Shown here: positions 8,529 to 17,782 of the stretch, one piece after another
Position numbering within the stretch: position 1 is the first letter of the stretch
How the letters are laid out: each line of letters begins with the position of its first letter
Source of the DNA: UBA9732 sp031935845
GTDB lineage: Bacteria > Spirochaetota > Spirochaetia > Sphaerochaetales > Sphaerochaetaceae
DNA length: 64,000 nt
Assembly: GCA_031935845.1 (NCBI GenBank)
Contig: JAJBWA010000026.1
Span: forward strand, 6,206 to 70,205
Reading direction: 5' to 3'
The notes under the pieces: model-generated
The model's database searches: none
Told to the model about the DNA's origin: nothing
What the model saw: only the letters and a program-made list of their open reading frames with translations
Position numbers and translations under genes: made by a program

Positions 8529-9684
8529 CCGATCTTGGCGGATTGCCGCTCTTCCTTCTTCTTGACGTCTTCTGCGTTCCAGTTGCGGATTCATTCTTCT
8601 TTTTCTCTGCAGATTCAGGATTGCGGTGTCTGATTGCACCTTTGGGAACGCGTAGTCCGGACTCGGTCATGAACATGGCAGCTGCGGACTCGATCTCGTA
8701 GTTGGGAGGCGTAATGGGGCTGAGCAGGATCTTGATCTGCCTCAGGATGTCGTTGAAGACTTCCATCGGGGTACCCATGGATCTGTCTACCGATATGAAC
8801 GGACGGACCAGACTCAGATACATCTCCGCCTTGGTCACGGTCACGGAAGGATCTTCCTTGGCCTGATTGACTTTCCGGTCAAGTACACTCAGGGAATCGA
8901 ACATCTGCGGGAACGATGCGTAGACCGAGATTGCAGGGAGAATGTAGACAAGCAGCTTGTATGAGTTCAGGCGTCTGAATATCTGGCAGCTGTCACCGCA
9001 GGCAAGGATCTTGTTCACCTCTTCCGTCATTCTTGACGTGCTCACGCCTTCAAGGCGCGGAGCGTTGTGCCTTATGGCCACGGAAAGCCTGAACGGAATC
9101 CTGAAACCCGTGGTCACGGAGTACTTGACGGCACGCACCATGCGCACCGGGTCTTCCTCGAACGTCCTGTTCAGAGGAATGAGCGATACTATCTTCCTGT
9201 CGCGGAAATCATCGAGTGCATTGTTGAAGTCGATCAGGTTCTCCTTGATAGGATCGTAGTACAGGCTGTTGATGGAAAAGTCACGCCGCGTGCAGTCCTC
9301 CTCGATGGTTCCGTACTCGTTGTCGTTGGAGGATTCATGCTCCTTGGTGCTCCTGAATGTGGAGACCTCTATGATTTCGTTTCCGAATGTGATGTGGACC
9401 AGCCTGAAACGCCTGCCGATGATCCTGGAGTTGTAGAAAAGTTTGTGGACCTGACGCGGGGACGCCGATGTGGCGACATCGAAATCCTTGGGCTGTCTGC
9501 CCAGGATCATGTCCCTGACGGCTCCGCCTACCAGATAGCTCTCGTAGCCTGCAGAATTGAGTTTCTTTATGACGTTGACGGCGTTCCTGCTTATCAGGCT
9601 GCTGTCTATCCTGTTCTCTTCCCGCGAATAGACACGTGCAACCGCATCCAGTCCGCCGGATCCCTTCTTGTATCTGACCAACAT
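8497..9684 (-). CDS. pcnB: PcnB-like poly(A) polymerase / class II nucleotidyltransferase
   Basis: Class II polymerase-beta-type nucleotidyltransferase of 395 residues. Residues about 45-75 hold LVGGAVRD and the catalytic DFDVAT motif, then RRDFSIN around 135 and EDPVRMVRAVKY around 182. The EDPVRM form is typical of poly(A) polymerases (PcnB) rather than CCA-adding enzymes, which usually show EDALRM. There is no HD domain. The C-terminus is rich in Lys/Arg (last 40 residues), as in PcnB. It would add 3' tails to RNA, feeding decay by PNPase (gene at 37638). A second class II enzyme with an HD domain is at 21891-23237. No clear ribosome-binding site precedes the ATG, so the start is uncertain. 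Confidence 0.75.
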   Translation of the reverse strand: MLVRYKKGSGGLDAVARVYSREENRIDSSLISRNAVNVIKKLNSAGYESYLVGGAVRDMILGRQPKDFDVATSASPRQVHKLFYNSRIIGRRFRLVHITFGNEIIEVSTFRSTKEHESSNDNEYGTIEEDCTRRDFSINSLYYDPIKENLIDFNNALDDFRDRKIVSLIPLNRTFEEDPVRMVRAVKYSVTTGFRIPFRLSVAIRHNAPRLEGVSTSRMTEEVNKILACGDSCQIFRRLNSYKLLVYILPAISVYASFPQMFDSLSVLDRKVNQAKEDPSVTVTKAEMYLSLVRPFISVDRSMGTPMEVFNDILRQIKILLSPITPPNYEIESAAAMFMTESGLRVPKGAIRHRNPESAEKKKNESATGTQKTSRRRKSGNPPRSVRHSRPARSV

Positions 9685-9798
9685 ATGTTCGAATTTCTTC
9701 CGACCGTTGAAAAAAACGCTTTTTTTGTATAGAAAGTATTACATCAGATTTCGGATAAAAAAACAACACTGATGCCGCGTGCATCACCAGAGGTGGAT

Positions 9799-11079
9799 AT
9801 GATAGAACCCAAAGTCCTGAAAGGATTCAGAGACAGCCTGCCGCAGCAGGAGATAGTAAGACAGAAACTCATGACCAAGGTGCAGGAAATCCTGCGCTCG
9901 TTCGGTTTCGTTCCCATCGATACTCCGGCACTTGAGTATACCGAAGTGCTGCTTGGAAAAGGCGGCGGAGAGACCGACAAGCAGATGTTCCGCTTCACCG
10001 ACAACGGAGGAAGGGATGTTGCACTCAGGTTCGACCTCACCGTTCCCCTTGCCCGTTATGTCGCCGCAAACCAGAGCGTTCTCAGCTTCCCGTTCAAGCG
10101 CTACCACATCAGCAAGGTCTGGCGCGGCGAGAAGCCCCAGAAGGGCCGCTACCGCGAGTTCTGGCAGTGTGATTTCGACATGGTCGGCGTGGACAACGCC
10201 CAGAGTGATTTCGAGATCCTGCTTCTGATCCATACCTGCCTCACGCAGATGAAGGTAGGAGCCTTCAAGGTTTCCGTCTCACACAGAGGTCTTCTGAACC
10301 GCTTCCTCACAGGACTGGGAATCCAGGACAGGAACGCCGATGTCCTCAGGGCAATAGACAAGCTGGGCAAGATCGGCCGTGACGGAGTATGCGAGATCCT
10401 CAAGGAAGACGGACTTTCCGATGAAGAGACGGCCAAAGTGCTGGATTTCATCTCCATAGACAAGACAAGCTTTGAATCGACTCTCTCCATCCTCAGCGGA
10501 ATGTTCGGCAGCTGCCCGGAGATCGAAAGACTCTCCGCCCTGCTCTCCATGATGAAGGCATGCGGAATCCAGGATGATTTCGTTCTGGATACTTCCATCA
10601 CCCGCGGACTTGACTACTACACGGGAATCGTCTACGAGACGCTTCTTCTGGACATGCCCCAGATTGGTTCCATCTGCTCCGGCGGAAGATACAACAACCT
10701 GGCCGGCCTCTACACAAAGGAGAACCTGCCCGGCGTGGGTTCCTGCATAGGACTGGACCGCCTTATTGCAGCACTCGAGGAGCTCAAGAGCCCCATCGTC
10801 ACCGATGCATCTTATGCCGATGTCATGGTGGTCGGAATCAAGGAAGATCCGGCATGGTCTGAGAGCACGGCCATGAAGCTGCGCGCCCTGGGCGTCCGTA
10901 CGGATTCCTATGTGGGAGAAAAAGGCCTGGGACAGCAGTTCGCCTATGCCGAGAAGAACGGAATTCCCTATGTGGTCACGGCCCAGACGGGAGACCTCTA
11001 CTCGGTCAAGGAAATCGCCACACGCAAGGTGACCGAAGGTCTTACACTTGAACAGGTGGCATCTCTGGCCCGCAGCTGA
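9799..11079 (+). CDS. hisS: Histidyl-tRNA synthetase
   Basis: Class II synthetase charging tRNA-His, 426 residues, normal length. Motif 2 region reads KGRYREFWQCDFD, the preceding strand has RFDLTVPLARY, and the histidine-binding signature LDYYTGIVYE is present. The C-terminal anticodon-binding domain covers about residues 330-420. The ATG at 9799 is chosen because AGAGG lies 5 nt upstream; an earlier in-frame ATG at 9772 has no such site. It directly precedes hrpA: the stop TGA is followed at once by the next ATG, so the two are co-transcribed. Confidence 0.96.
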   Translation: MIEPKVLKGFRDSLPQQEIVRQKLMTKVQEILRSFGFVPIDTPALEYTEVLLGKGGGETDKQMFRFTDNGGRDVALRFDLTVPLARYVAANQSVLSFPFKRYHISKVWRGEKPQKGRYREFWQCDFDMVGVDNAQSDFEILLLIHTCLTQMKVGAFKVSVSHRGLLNRFLTGLGIQDRNADVLRAIDKLGKIGRDGVCEILKEDGLSDEETAKVLDFISIDKTSFESTLSILSGMFGSCPEIERLSALLSMMKACGIQDDFVLDTSITRGLDYYTGIVYETLLLDMPQIGSICSGGRYNNLAGLYTKENLPGVGSCIGLDRLIAALEELKSPIVTDASYADVMVVGIKEDPAWSESTAMKLRALGVRTDSYVGEKGLGQQFAYAEKNGIPYVVTAQTGDLYSVKEIATRKVTEGLTLEQVASLARS

Positions 11080-13668
11080 ATGACGGATTTCAAGAAGCTT
11101 CCGGTCTATCAGAGCAGGCAGATGATTCTGGATGCCCTTGAGGCAAACCAGGTCATCATAGTGGAAAGCCCCACAGGATCCGGAAAGACCACACAGATAC
11201 CCATAATCCTCAAGGAAGCCGGATATGCACAGCACGGCGTGATTGGAATCACGCAGCCGCGGCGCATAGCCACGCTCGGCGTCTGCTCGTACATCAAGAC
11301 ACAGATAGAACCGGAGGGTCTTCCGGAGAACTACTGCGGCTACAAGATGCGCTTCTACGACACCACGGATGTGAATACCAGGATCAAGATCCTTACCGAC
11401 GGCATGCTGCTGCAGGAACTCAAGACGGATTCCCTGCTCTCCCGATACAGCGTCATCATGGTGGACGAGGCCCACGAGCGCAGCCTGAACATAGACTTCA
11501 TCCTGGGCCTGCTGAAGCAGATCATCGGACGCCGCCCGGAGCTCAAGGTCATAATCTCATCTGCCACGCTGAACACAAAGGTGTTCTCGCGCTTCTTCAA
11601 TGACGCACCCATCATCTCCATCAAGACCAGAGTCTATGACGTTGATGTAAAATACTTCCCGCTCAGGTCCAAGGGAGATACCGACGAGTGTGCCCATGCC
11701 GTCTGTACCGTGCTGAACCAGATCCTCAAGCGCTTCAAGGCAAGCGGATACACCGACAACGAGGACACGCTTGTTTTCCTGCCGGGTGAGTTCGACATCA
11801 AGACCACCATGCAGCAGATCTACTACGAATGCGACCATGACAGGCTTCAGATCTACCCGCTGTATGGAAGGCTTAACAAGGAAGAACAGGAACTGGTCTT
11901 CAATCCCACTGAGCCGGGAAAGATGAAGGTGGTGCTTGCAACCAATATCGCAGAGACAAGCCTGACGATAGACGGAATCAGGATAGTGATCGACAGCGGT
12001 TATGCAAAGATAAACTACTACAACCAGACGGACTTCACCTCCGCACTGGTACTGCGCAACATCAGCCGCTCATCGGCCGAACAGCGCAAGGGCCGCGCAG
12101 GAAGGACATCGCCGGGCACCTGCTACAGGCTTTACTCACGTGAGGACTACGAGGGCCGTCCGCTATGGACAACGGAGGAAATCCTGCGTACCGATCTTTC
12201 AGAGGTCGTCCTGCGCATGGTTGACCTTGCCATCTATGATTTCGAGAACTTCCCCTACATCACCAAGCCGGATCCGAAGGCAATCCAGAGCGGTGAGCGT
12301 ACGTTGAGGCTTCTTGATGCCATAGACGACATGCGCCACCTGACGTCCATAGGTGAAATCATGGTACGCTATCCCCTGCTTCCGCGCCATTCAAGGGCCA
12401 TGGTGGAGGCACTGAAGCGCTACCCGCACATGATCAAGCCGGTTGCAATCTGTGTTGCGTTCCTCTCTGCAAAGACGCCGTTCGTGCTGCCGCCCGGAGA
12501 GGAAGACATTGCCAGAAGCGCACACAGACGCTTTGCCAACGCGTTCGGTGACTTCATCAGCTATCAGACAATCTACTGGAAATACAGCGCATTAATAGGC
12601 CAGAAGAAGCGCGAGGAGTTCTGCTCTTCCAATTATCTGGACATGCAGAGCATGGACGAAATCCTCCACATAACGGACCAGCTGTGCCAGATAACCGATG
12701 AGATGGGGATTCCCGTGAAGGAATGTGATGAGACGGATGCCGAGACCTTTGCACATGACCTTCTGGTCTGCATGGGCTCCGGACTTGTGCAGTACGTCTG
12801 CATACGCAAGCGTGCATCTGTCTACCGCACCCTGCTGACCGACGAGATATACATCCATCCCGGATCGGCGTGGTTCCGCAACCCGCCGCAGTATCTGCTT
12901 GCCGGCGAGATCGTCATGACCACCAAGATGTATGCCCGCACGGTATCACCGCTTTACGTGGACTGGGTACCGGAAATCTCGAAGGGAGTTGCCGACAAGC
13001 TGAAGAAGATGGCAAAGGAATCCGAGATGCGTGACAGACGCTCCGGACGCGGTCGTGAAGAATCACGCTCACGTCAGGGCGGAAGATCGTCATCACGTGC
13101 AGCCGGAATCGATTCAAGGGCTTCTGAAGAAGCAGGTACAAAGGTTTCACGCATCTACGGCTTCGAGTTCCCGGTCATCAAGGATATCGGGAAGAAGAAC
13201 ACCCGCAACATCGTGGTCATTCCTTCAGCTGACCTCCCTGCCCTTGCCAAGTCATTCAGGCGCGCGTCCAGACATCCCAAGGGAATTGCGGCCACAATCC
13301 TGTACAACGGCTCCTATGTGGCATACGGAGAGCGCCTCTATGACGTGATAAGCCTTGAAGGACGCATAGACTTCTCGCCGGAAGGCTACGTCCCCGCGCC
13401 TTCGCAGGATGTATGGAATCTCGGCAACATAGACGACCTTCTCCCCCACCTGAAGGATGTGATGAAGCTGTCTTCCCTGAAGGAAAAAGGAAAGCTCGGA
13501 TTCGTGGAGCTTCTGGTTTCCGGCAAAGGCAGCGTGTTCTTCCATGTGAACCGCAGCTTCACCGATGCGGTGAACAACACGGCCTATACTCTGCTGGGAA
13601 TAATGGATGAGGTCGATCTTCCTGAACTTCGCAGGACCTACAACCGCATCCTGCGCATGCTGGACTAG
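11080..13668 (+). CDS. hrpA: DEAH-box ATP-dependent RNA helicase HrpA-like
   Basis: Superfamily 2 RNA helicase, 862 residues. Motifs in order: I (GSGKTT, about residue 33), II DEAH (about 129), III SAT (about 160), V (NIAETSLTIDG, about 290), VI (QRKGRAGRTSPG, about 335), then winged-helix/ratchet and OB-like regions. An Arg/Ser/Gly-rich insert at about 648-675 (RSGRGREESRSRQGG) may bind RNA. The C-terminal DUF3418-like region of large HrpA proteins (about 1300 residues) is absent, so the architecture is intermediate between HrpA and HrpB. It starts immediately after the hisS stop with no strong Shine-Dalgarno. Likely substrates are mRNA or rRNA, unknown in detail. Confidence 0.85.
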   Translation: MTDFKKLPVYQSRQMILDALEANQVIIVESPTGSGKTTQIPIILKEAGYAQHGVIGITQPRRIATLGVCSYIKTQIEPEGLPENYCGYKMRFYDTTDVNTRIKILTDGMLLQELKTDSLLSRYSVIMVDEAHERSLNIDFILGLLKQIIGRRPELKVIISSATLNTKVFSRFFNDAPIISIKTRVYDVDVKYFPLRSKGDTDECAHAVCTVLNQILKRFKASGYTDNEDTLVFLPGEFDIKTTMQQIYYECDHDRLQIYPLYGRLNKEEQELVFNPTEPGKMKVVLATNIAETSLTIDGIRIVIDSGYAKINYYNQTDFTSALVLRNISRSSAEQRKGRAGRTSPGTCYRLYSREDYEGRPLWTTEEILRTDLSEVVLRMVDLAIYDFENFPYITKPDPKAIQSGERTLRLLDAIDDMRHLTSIGEIMVRYPLLPRHSRAMVEALKRYPHMIKPVAICVAFLSAKTPFVLPPGEEDIARSAHRRFANAFGDFISYQTIYWKYSALIGQKKREEFCSSNYLDMQSMDEILHITDQLCQITDEMGIPVKECDETDAETFAHDLLVCMGSGLVQYVCIRKRASVYRTLLTDEIYIHPGSAWFRNPPQYLLAGEIVMTTKMYARTVSPLYVDWVPEISKGVADKLKKMAKESEMRDRRSGRGREESRSRQGGRSSSRAAGIDSRASEEAGTKVSRIYGFEFPVIKDIGKKNTRNIVVIPSADLPALAKSFRRASRHPKGIAATILYNGSYVAYGERLYDVISLEGRIDFSPEGYVPAPSQDVWNLGNIDDLLPHLKDVMKLSSLKEKGKLGFVELLVSGKGSVFFHVNRSFTDAVNNTAYTLLGIMDEVDLPELRRTYNRILRMLD

Positions 13669-13709
13669 TCCGATGCCCCGATAATCCTGCATTTTATCCG
13701 TTTCCTCAA

Positions 13710-13738
13710 TTGAAGTAGCTCTGATTTGGATGTAGAAT
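13710..13738 (+). promoter_or_regulatory. Promoter of the AroB-like gene (leaderless)
   Basis: TTGAAG (13710-13715), exact 17-bp spacer and TAGAAT (13733-13738). Only 6 nt separate the -10 from the ATG at 13745, so the predicted transcription start coincides with the start codon. No Shine-Dalgarno is present. Confidence 0.6.
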
Positions 13739-13744
13739 TTCTTC

Positions 13745-14788
13745 ATGCGCGAATTCCTGAACTGTCTTGGAACCAAAGTGTTCATGGCCGACAATTTCTC
13801 CGACCTGTCCTATCATGTCGGAACGTACGGCAACAACACACTGTGGGTCTGTGACTCCAACACAGCCAGGATGGTCAGGCCCCTTCCCAAGCCGAACGTA
13901 ATACTCGAAGCCGGTGAATCATCAAAAAGCTTCACATGTCTTGAGCGCATCATCACCGTAGCCATGGACAGCAACCTTGGGCGCGACTGCACTTTCATTG
14001 CCCTGGGCGGCGGAATGATCTGCGACATCACGGCCTTTGCGGCGTCTGTCTACATGCGCGGCTGCAAGGTCATACTCATCCCCACTACTTTGGTCAGCAT
14101 GGCATCGTCCGTTCTTGGCGGAAAGACCTCCATAAACTTCAGGTTCGCAAAGGACATCGTAGGAACGTTCTTTCCTGCAAACGAGGTCCTGATCTGCACG
14201 GATTCGCTGAAGTCACTGCCGGCAAAGGAATACATGAACGGATTCGCGGAAGTGCTCAAGCACAGCCTCCTGACCAAGGACGACTCTCTCTTCAACATCG
14301 TTGCAAAAGATAAGCAGAAGATCATGGACAGGGATACGGAGACCCTCAAGAAGGTCATCTCCATTTCACTGAAAATAAAGAAATCCTATGTAGACAACGA
14401 TCCTTACGACAGGCTCGGCCTGCGGGCAGCGCTGAATCTGGGCAGCACGCTGGCCTACGCCCTTGAAGGAATGTCGCGCCTGCAATGGTCATCAGGCCAG
14501 GCTGTTGCATGGGGCGTGTGCAAATCCATGGAAATCAGCCGAGAGCTCGGAATCTGCTCCCCTGATTTCGCCGCCGGTGTGATAAAGCTGTTTGCATTCT
14601 ACGGATTCGACGTCAATTACCGAATCCAGCGCGGAGACTGGATGGACTACCGTGTGCAGCTGAACAAGAACAGGAAAGGCATCAACGGTGTGCCCAGCTT
14701 CGTGCTTCTGAAGGATCAGGGAGAGTATGACATACGCACTGTTGACGAGGAGCTGATCAAGGGCATCGTCATGGTTCCCTCCGTCTGA
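13745..14788 (+). CDS. 3-dehydroquinate synthase-like protein lacking the zinc ligands
   Basis: The 347-residue protein clearly has the AroB fold: the NAD-binding LGGGMICD (about 88-94), YMRG near 103, PTTLVSM near 113, GGKTSIN near 125, and NGFAEVLKH near 165. Of the AroB metal ligands only the glutamate (Glu169) remains. The LNLGHTFGH histidines are Ser234 and Tyr238 (LNLGSTLAY), and the WLHGEAV histidine is Ser250 (WSSGQAV). The conserved Asp of AQVDSSVGGK is also changed. It is therefore unlikely to be a normal dehydroquinate synthase; a pseudoenzyme or a metal-free activity is inferred. It sits upstream of the cysteine desulfurase-thiI-thpR genes with its own promoter. Confidence 0.72.
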   Translation: MREFLNCLGTKVFMADNFSDLSYHVGTYGNNTLWVCDSNTARMVRPLPKPNVILEAGESSKSFTCLERIITVAMDSNLGRDCTFIALGGGMICDITAFAASVYMRGCKVILIPTTLVSMASSVLGGKTSINFRFAKDIVGTFFPANEVLICTDSLKSLPAKEYMNGFAEVLKHSLLTKDDSLFNIVAKDKQKIMDRDTETLKKVISISLKIKKSYVDNDPYDRLGLRAALNLGSTLAYALEGMSRLQWSSGQAVAWGVCKSMEISRELGICSPDFAAGVIKLFAFYGFDVNYRIQRGDWMDYRVQLNKNRKGINGVPSFVLLKDQGEYDIRTVDEELIKGIVMVPSV

Positions 14789-14802
14789 TTTCCCCTTACC
14801 AC

Positions 14803-14831
14803 TTGGATTACTTCCGATTATTGAATAAGAT
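14803..14831 (+). promoter_or_regulatory. Candidate promoter of the cysteine desulfurase operon (leaderless)
   Basis: TTGGAT (14803-14808), 17-bp spacer, TAAGAT (14826-14831), then 6 nt (AGGGTC) to the ATG at 14838. The AGGG is too close to the ATG to be an efficient Shine-Dalgarno. Confidence 0.5.
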
Positions 14832-14837
14832 AGGGTC

Positions 14838-16001
14838 ATGCACTATTTCGACTGGACGGCCACAAGCCCGATGGGGCACAAGGCCTTGGAAGTATATACC
14901 GACACAGCTGCAAGATACATAGGCAACCCCTCTTCCACGCATCCGCTTGGCGCGGATGCAAAGGCACGTCTTGAGGCCGAGCGTTCATCCGTAGCTTCCC
15001 TGCTTGGTGTCCGGGCTTCTGAAATCTACTTCACAAGCGGCGGGACAGAGAGCAATTCAATAGTGCTTTCCTCACTGCTGAATTCACCTTCTCCAGGAGA
15101 AATCATAACAACCGCAATCGAGCATTCAGCTATCCTGGAATGGAAGAAGACGCTGGAAGGCGCCGGCTGGAAGTTCACCGCATTACGCTGCCCCGGCGGC
15201 TATCTTGATCCTTCGTCACTCAGGGAAGCCCTGAACGACAAGGTCCGCATGGTTGCGTTCATGAAGGTGAACAACGTGACGGGAACGGTTCTGGACACAT
15301 CAGCTTTGGTCAGAGTCGTGCGTGATTTTGAAAAGACAATAGGACGCAGGATCCACATCCACTGCGATGCCGTCCAGGCTTTGGGAAAGATTCCGTTCTT
15401 CCCTTCCGGGGAAGATCTGGACAGTGCATCATTCAGCGCCCACAAGTTCTGCGGCCCGCGCGGGGTGGGAATACTGTACAACCGCAACAAGGCAGTGCTG
15501 GCACTCTCACGTGGCGGCGGACAGGAAAAAGGTCTCAGGCCTGGTACGGAAAACCTTGCCGGAATCTGTGCAATGGGCGCGGAACTTAGTGTTGCAATGT
15601 CATCGCTTAAGGCTGAATTTGATAGAATTTTGGCATTTAGAACCAAAATTGAAGATGCCGTAACCGGTGCCGGATATACTCTGATATCACCGTCATGCAG
15701 GAGCAAAATGGAGTTTTCTCCTTACATAATAAACATTTGTGCAAAGCCCATACCCTCAGAGGTATTCCTCAGGGTCATGGCGGACAAAGGATTCTGTCTT
15801 TCATCAGGCAGCGCATGCTCGTCCAACTCGAAGGGAAAGGCTGAAAGCGTCCTGACGGCAATGAACATAGACCCTGCTTCAAGGATGTCCAGCATCCGCA
15901 TTTCAATGGGTAGAGGGACAACGGAATCCGAAACGGATGATCTGTGTGCAGCGCTCGTGACTGCAGCAAAGGAACTTGGAATCTGCAATGGAAAGAATTG
16001 A
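14838..16001 (+). CDS. Cysteine desulfurase (NifS/IscS family)
   Basis: PLP-dependent enzyme that moves sulfur from cysteine to an active-site cysteine persulfide. The 387 residues show NPSSTHPLG near 33, TSGGTESN near 66, the PLP-contacting HCDAVQALG near 175, the lysine motif SAHKFCGPRG near 200, and the catalytic loop SSGSACSS near 325. No scaffold gene (IscU/SufU) is adjacent. Instead thiI follows with a 14-bp overlap, so the most direct client is ThiI for 4-thiouridine in tRNA; a general Fe-S role is also possible. NifS versus IscS subtype cannot be settled by eye. Confidence 0.9.
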   Translation: MHYFDWTATSPMGHKALEVYTDTAARYIGNPSSTHPLGADAKARLEAERSSVASLLGVRASEIYFTSGGTESNSIVLSSLLNSPSPGEIITTAIEHSAILEWKKTLEGAGWKFTALRCPGGYLDPSSLREALNDKVRMVAFMKVNNVTGTVLDTSALVRVVRDFEKTIGRRIHIHCDAVQALGKIPFFPSGEDLDSASFSAHKFCGPRGVGILYNRNKAVLALSRGGGQEKGLRPGTENLAGICAMGAELSVAMSSLKAEFDRILAFRTKIEDAVTGAGYTLISPSCRSKMEFSPYIINICAKPIPSEVFLRVMADKGFCLSSGSACSSNSKGKAESVLTAMNIDPASRMSSIRISMGRGTTESETDDLCAALVTAAKELGICNGKN

Positions 16002-17184
16002 TACAAAGGAAATGAACCTTTATCTCATCCGTCTTGGAGAGATATCGCTCAAAGGCCTGAACAGGAACTTCTTCGAGAAGAAACTCAAGAACAATATAAA
16101 GCTCAAGATCCACCCGTACAGGAGCCTTCTTACTCGTGAGAAAGGCCGCTTTTATCTCTATGTCTCCAAGGATTGCCCCGAGGAAATTATACTGAAGACG
16201 CTCAGGACCACATTCGGTGTAGTCGGTTTCTCAAAGGCCCTTGTCTGTGACAAGGACTGGAACCAGATTGTCGCGAATGCAAAGGCACTGATCGAGAATG
16301 AACCGTTTGCCGACGGCACCGGAACCTTCAAGGTGGAATGCCGTCGTGGAGACAAGAACTTCTTCATGAACAGCTATCAGATAGAGTCAGAGCTCGGCGG
16401 AGTCGTGCTTGACCGCTATCCCGACATGAAAGTCAAGGTGAAGAATCCCGAGAAGGAGCTGCGCGTTGAGATCCGCGACAAAGCATACATGTACACTTCT
16501 CCCATACCAGGTCCGGGAGGCCTTCCCGTAGGAACCGCAGGCAAAGGCCTTCTGCTTCTGTCCGGTGGCATAGATTCACCCGTTGCCGGGTGGCGCATGG
16601 CAAAGCGCGGACTCAAGCAGGACTGCCTCTATTTCCACGCCTACCCCTACACTTCCGACATGGCTCTCCAGAAGGTCAAGGACCTTGCCCGCATAATAGC
16701 TCCCTACAACCAGGGCACCAACCTTGTTGTGGTGAACTTCACCGAATGCGAGCTCTGGATAAAGGATCATTCCAAGGAAGAGGAACACACCCTCATGATG
16801 CGCGCCTGCATGATGAAGGTAGCCAACATGATTGCCAAGGCACGCGAGTGCAAGGTTCTGGTCACCGGAGAAGCACTGGGACAGGTTGCTTCACAGACCC
16901 TTGAGAGCATGTGCTTCACCAACAGCATGTCCGAACTTCCCGTGCTGCGCCCTCTTGTGGCAATGGACAAGGAAGAAATCATTTCAACCGCACGTCAGAT
17001 AGGAACGTTCGAGACAAGCATCCTTCCCTACGACGACTGCTGCGTGATTTTCAGTCCCAAGCATCCGCTCGTAAGGCCGGAAGTGGATCAGGAGCAGAAA
17101 TCCTTCATGGACATGAACATCGACGAGCTTCTGGCCAAATGCGTATCGGAAGCAGAGGAATTCGAGATTAGCTACCATGTCTGA
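15988..17184 (+). CDS. thiI: tRNA 4-thiouridine synthetase ThiI
   Basis: Adenylates U8 of tRNA and accepts sulfur from a cysteine desulfurase; in some bacteria it also serves thiamine synthesis. It has 398 residues with a ferredoxin-like N-terminus and THUMP domain (about 60-170) and a PP-loop ATP-binding motif LLLSGGIDSPVAGWR near 188. The C-terminal DDCCVIFSPKHP matches the family. The C-terminal rhodanese domain of E. coli ThiI is absent, as in many bacteria that depend on a partner desulfurase. Start 15988 overlaps the desulfurase stop; ATG 16012, preceded by AAAGGA, is an alternative. Confidence 0.93.
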   Translation: MERIDTKEMNLYLIRLGEISLKGLNRNFFEKKLKNNIKLKIHPYRSLLTREKGRFYLYVSKDCPEEIILKTLRTTFGVVGFSKALVCDKDWNQIVANAKALIENEPFADGTGTFKVECRRGDKNFFMNSYQIESELGGVVLDRYPDMKVKVKNPEKELRVEIRDKAYMYTSPIPGPGGLPVGTAGKGLLLLSGGIDSPVAGWRMAKRGLKQDCLYFHAYPYTSDMALQKVKDLARIIAPYNQGTNLVVVNFTECELWIKDHSKEEEHTLMMRACMMKVANMIAKARECKVLVTGEALGQVASQTLESMCFTNSMSELPVLRPLVAMDKEEIISTARQIGTFETSILPYDDCCVIFSPKHPLVRPEVDQEQKSFMDMNIDELLAKCVSEAEEFEISYHV

Positions 17185-17782
17185 CCACCGCCACGGACAA
17201 CACCGCCCGCACGTTCATGGGCACGAAAACACCTTCCGCGCATTCCTGGCACTGGACCTCGAGTCAGATGCCCGCCACGAGCTGTCAAGGCTTGCGGCTC
17301 TGCTGAAGGAACAGTGCCACGGCTCATATCCTCCCTCCGAAATGTACCATATGACGCTTGCCTTCCTGGGAGACATCACGCTCAATCAGGCGGAAATGCT
17401 CATGAATGTCCTTGAGGATGTGTGTGACAGGTATGAGCCGTTTGAACTGAAGCTGTGCAGGCTGGGCTTTTTCGGTCAGCCGGAATCAGGAACGGTCTTC
17501 TGCTCCACGGAAAGAAACAACACTCTGCTTTCCCTTGCACAGGATGTCTACCGTGCGGCCTGGGATGTCAGGATTCCGTTTGACGACAAGCAGTTCCGCG
17601 CCCACATAACCCTTGGCAGACGCGTAGACCTCAGCCCCCTGAGACTTAATTCAATTGAAGTGAATCACGTGCCTTTCACAGTAAAGGGAATCACGCTCTA
17701 CAAGAGCATCCTCCGCCCTTCCGGTCCCATCTACGAAAAGATCTCCTTCAGCGCCTTCACAAAGACTCAAGCAACGAAGTGA
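17177..17782 (+). CDS. thpR: RNA 2',3'-cyclic phosphodiesterase (2H family)
   Basis: Two-histidine phosphoesterase of the LigT/ThpR family acting on RNA 2',3'-cyclic ends. The two signature tetrapeptides are visible: HMTL near residue 56 and HITL near 139, giving the catalytic histidines. The length (201) is slightly longer than usual because of a His-rich N-terminus (HRHGQHRPHVHGHE), which may bind metal or simply be a tail. It overlaps thiI by 8 bp and converges on the lipoprotein gene with a 26-bp overlap. Cytoplasmic; the physiological RNA substrate is unknown. Confidence 0.85.
   Translation: MSDHRHGQHRPHVHGHENTFRAFLALDLESDARHELSRLAALLKEQCHGSYPPSEMYHMTLAFLGDITLNQAEMLMNVLEDVCDRYEPFELKLCRLGFFGQPESGTVFCSTERNNTLLSLAQDVYRAAWDVRIPFDDKQFRAHITLGRRVDLSPLRLNSIEVNHVPFTVKGITLYKSILRPSGPIYEKISFSAFTKTQATK

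Noticed and set aside
13669..13709. Possible terminator after hrpA
   Set aside because: Only a 4-bp GC-poor palindrome (ATGC/GCAT) without a proper U tract.
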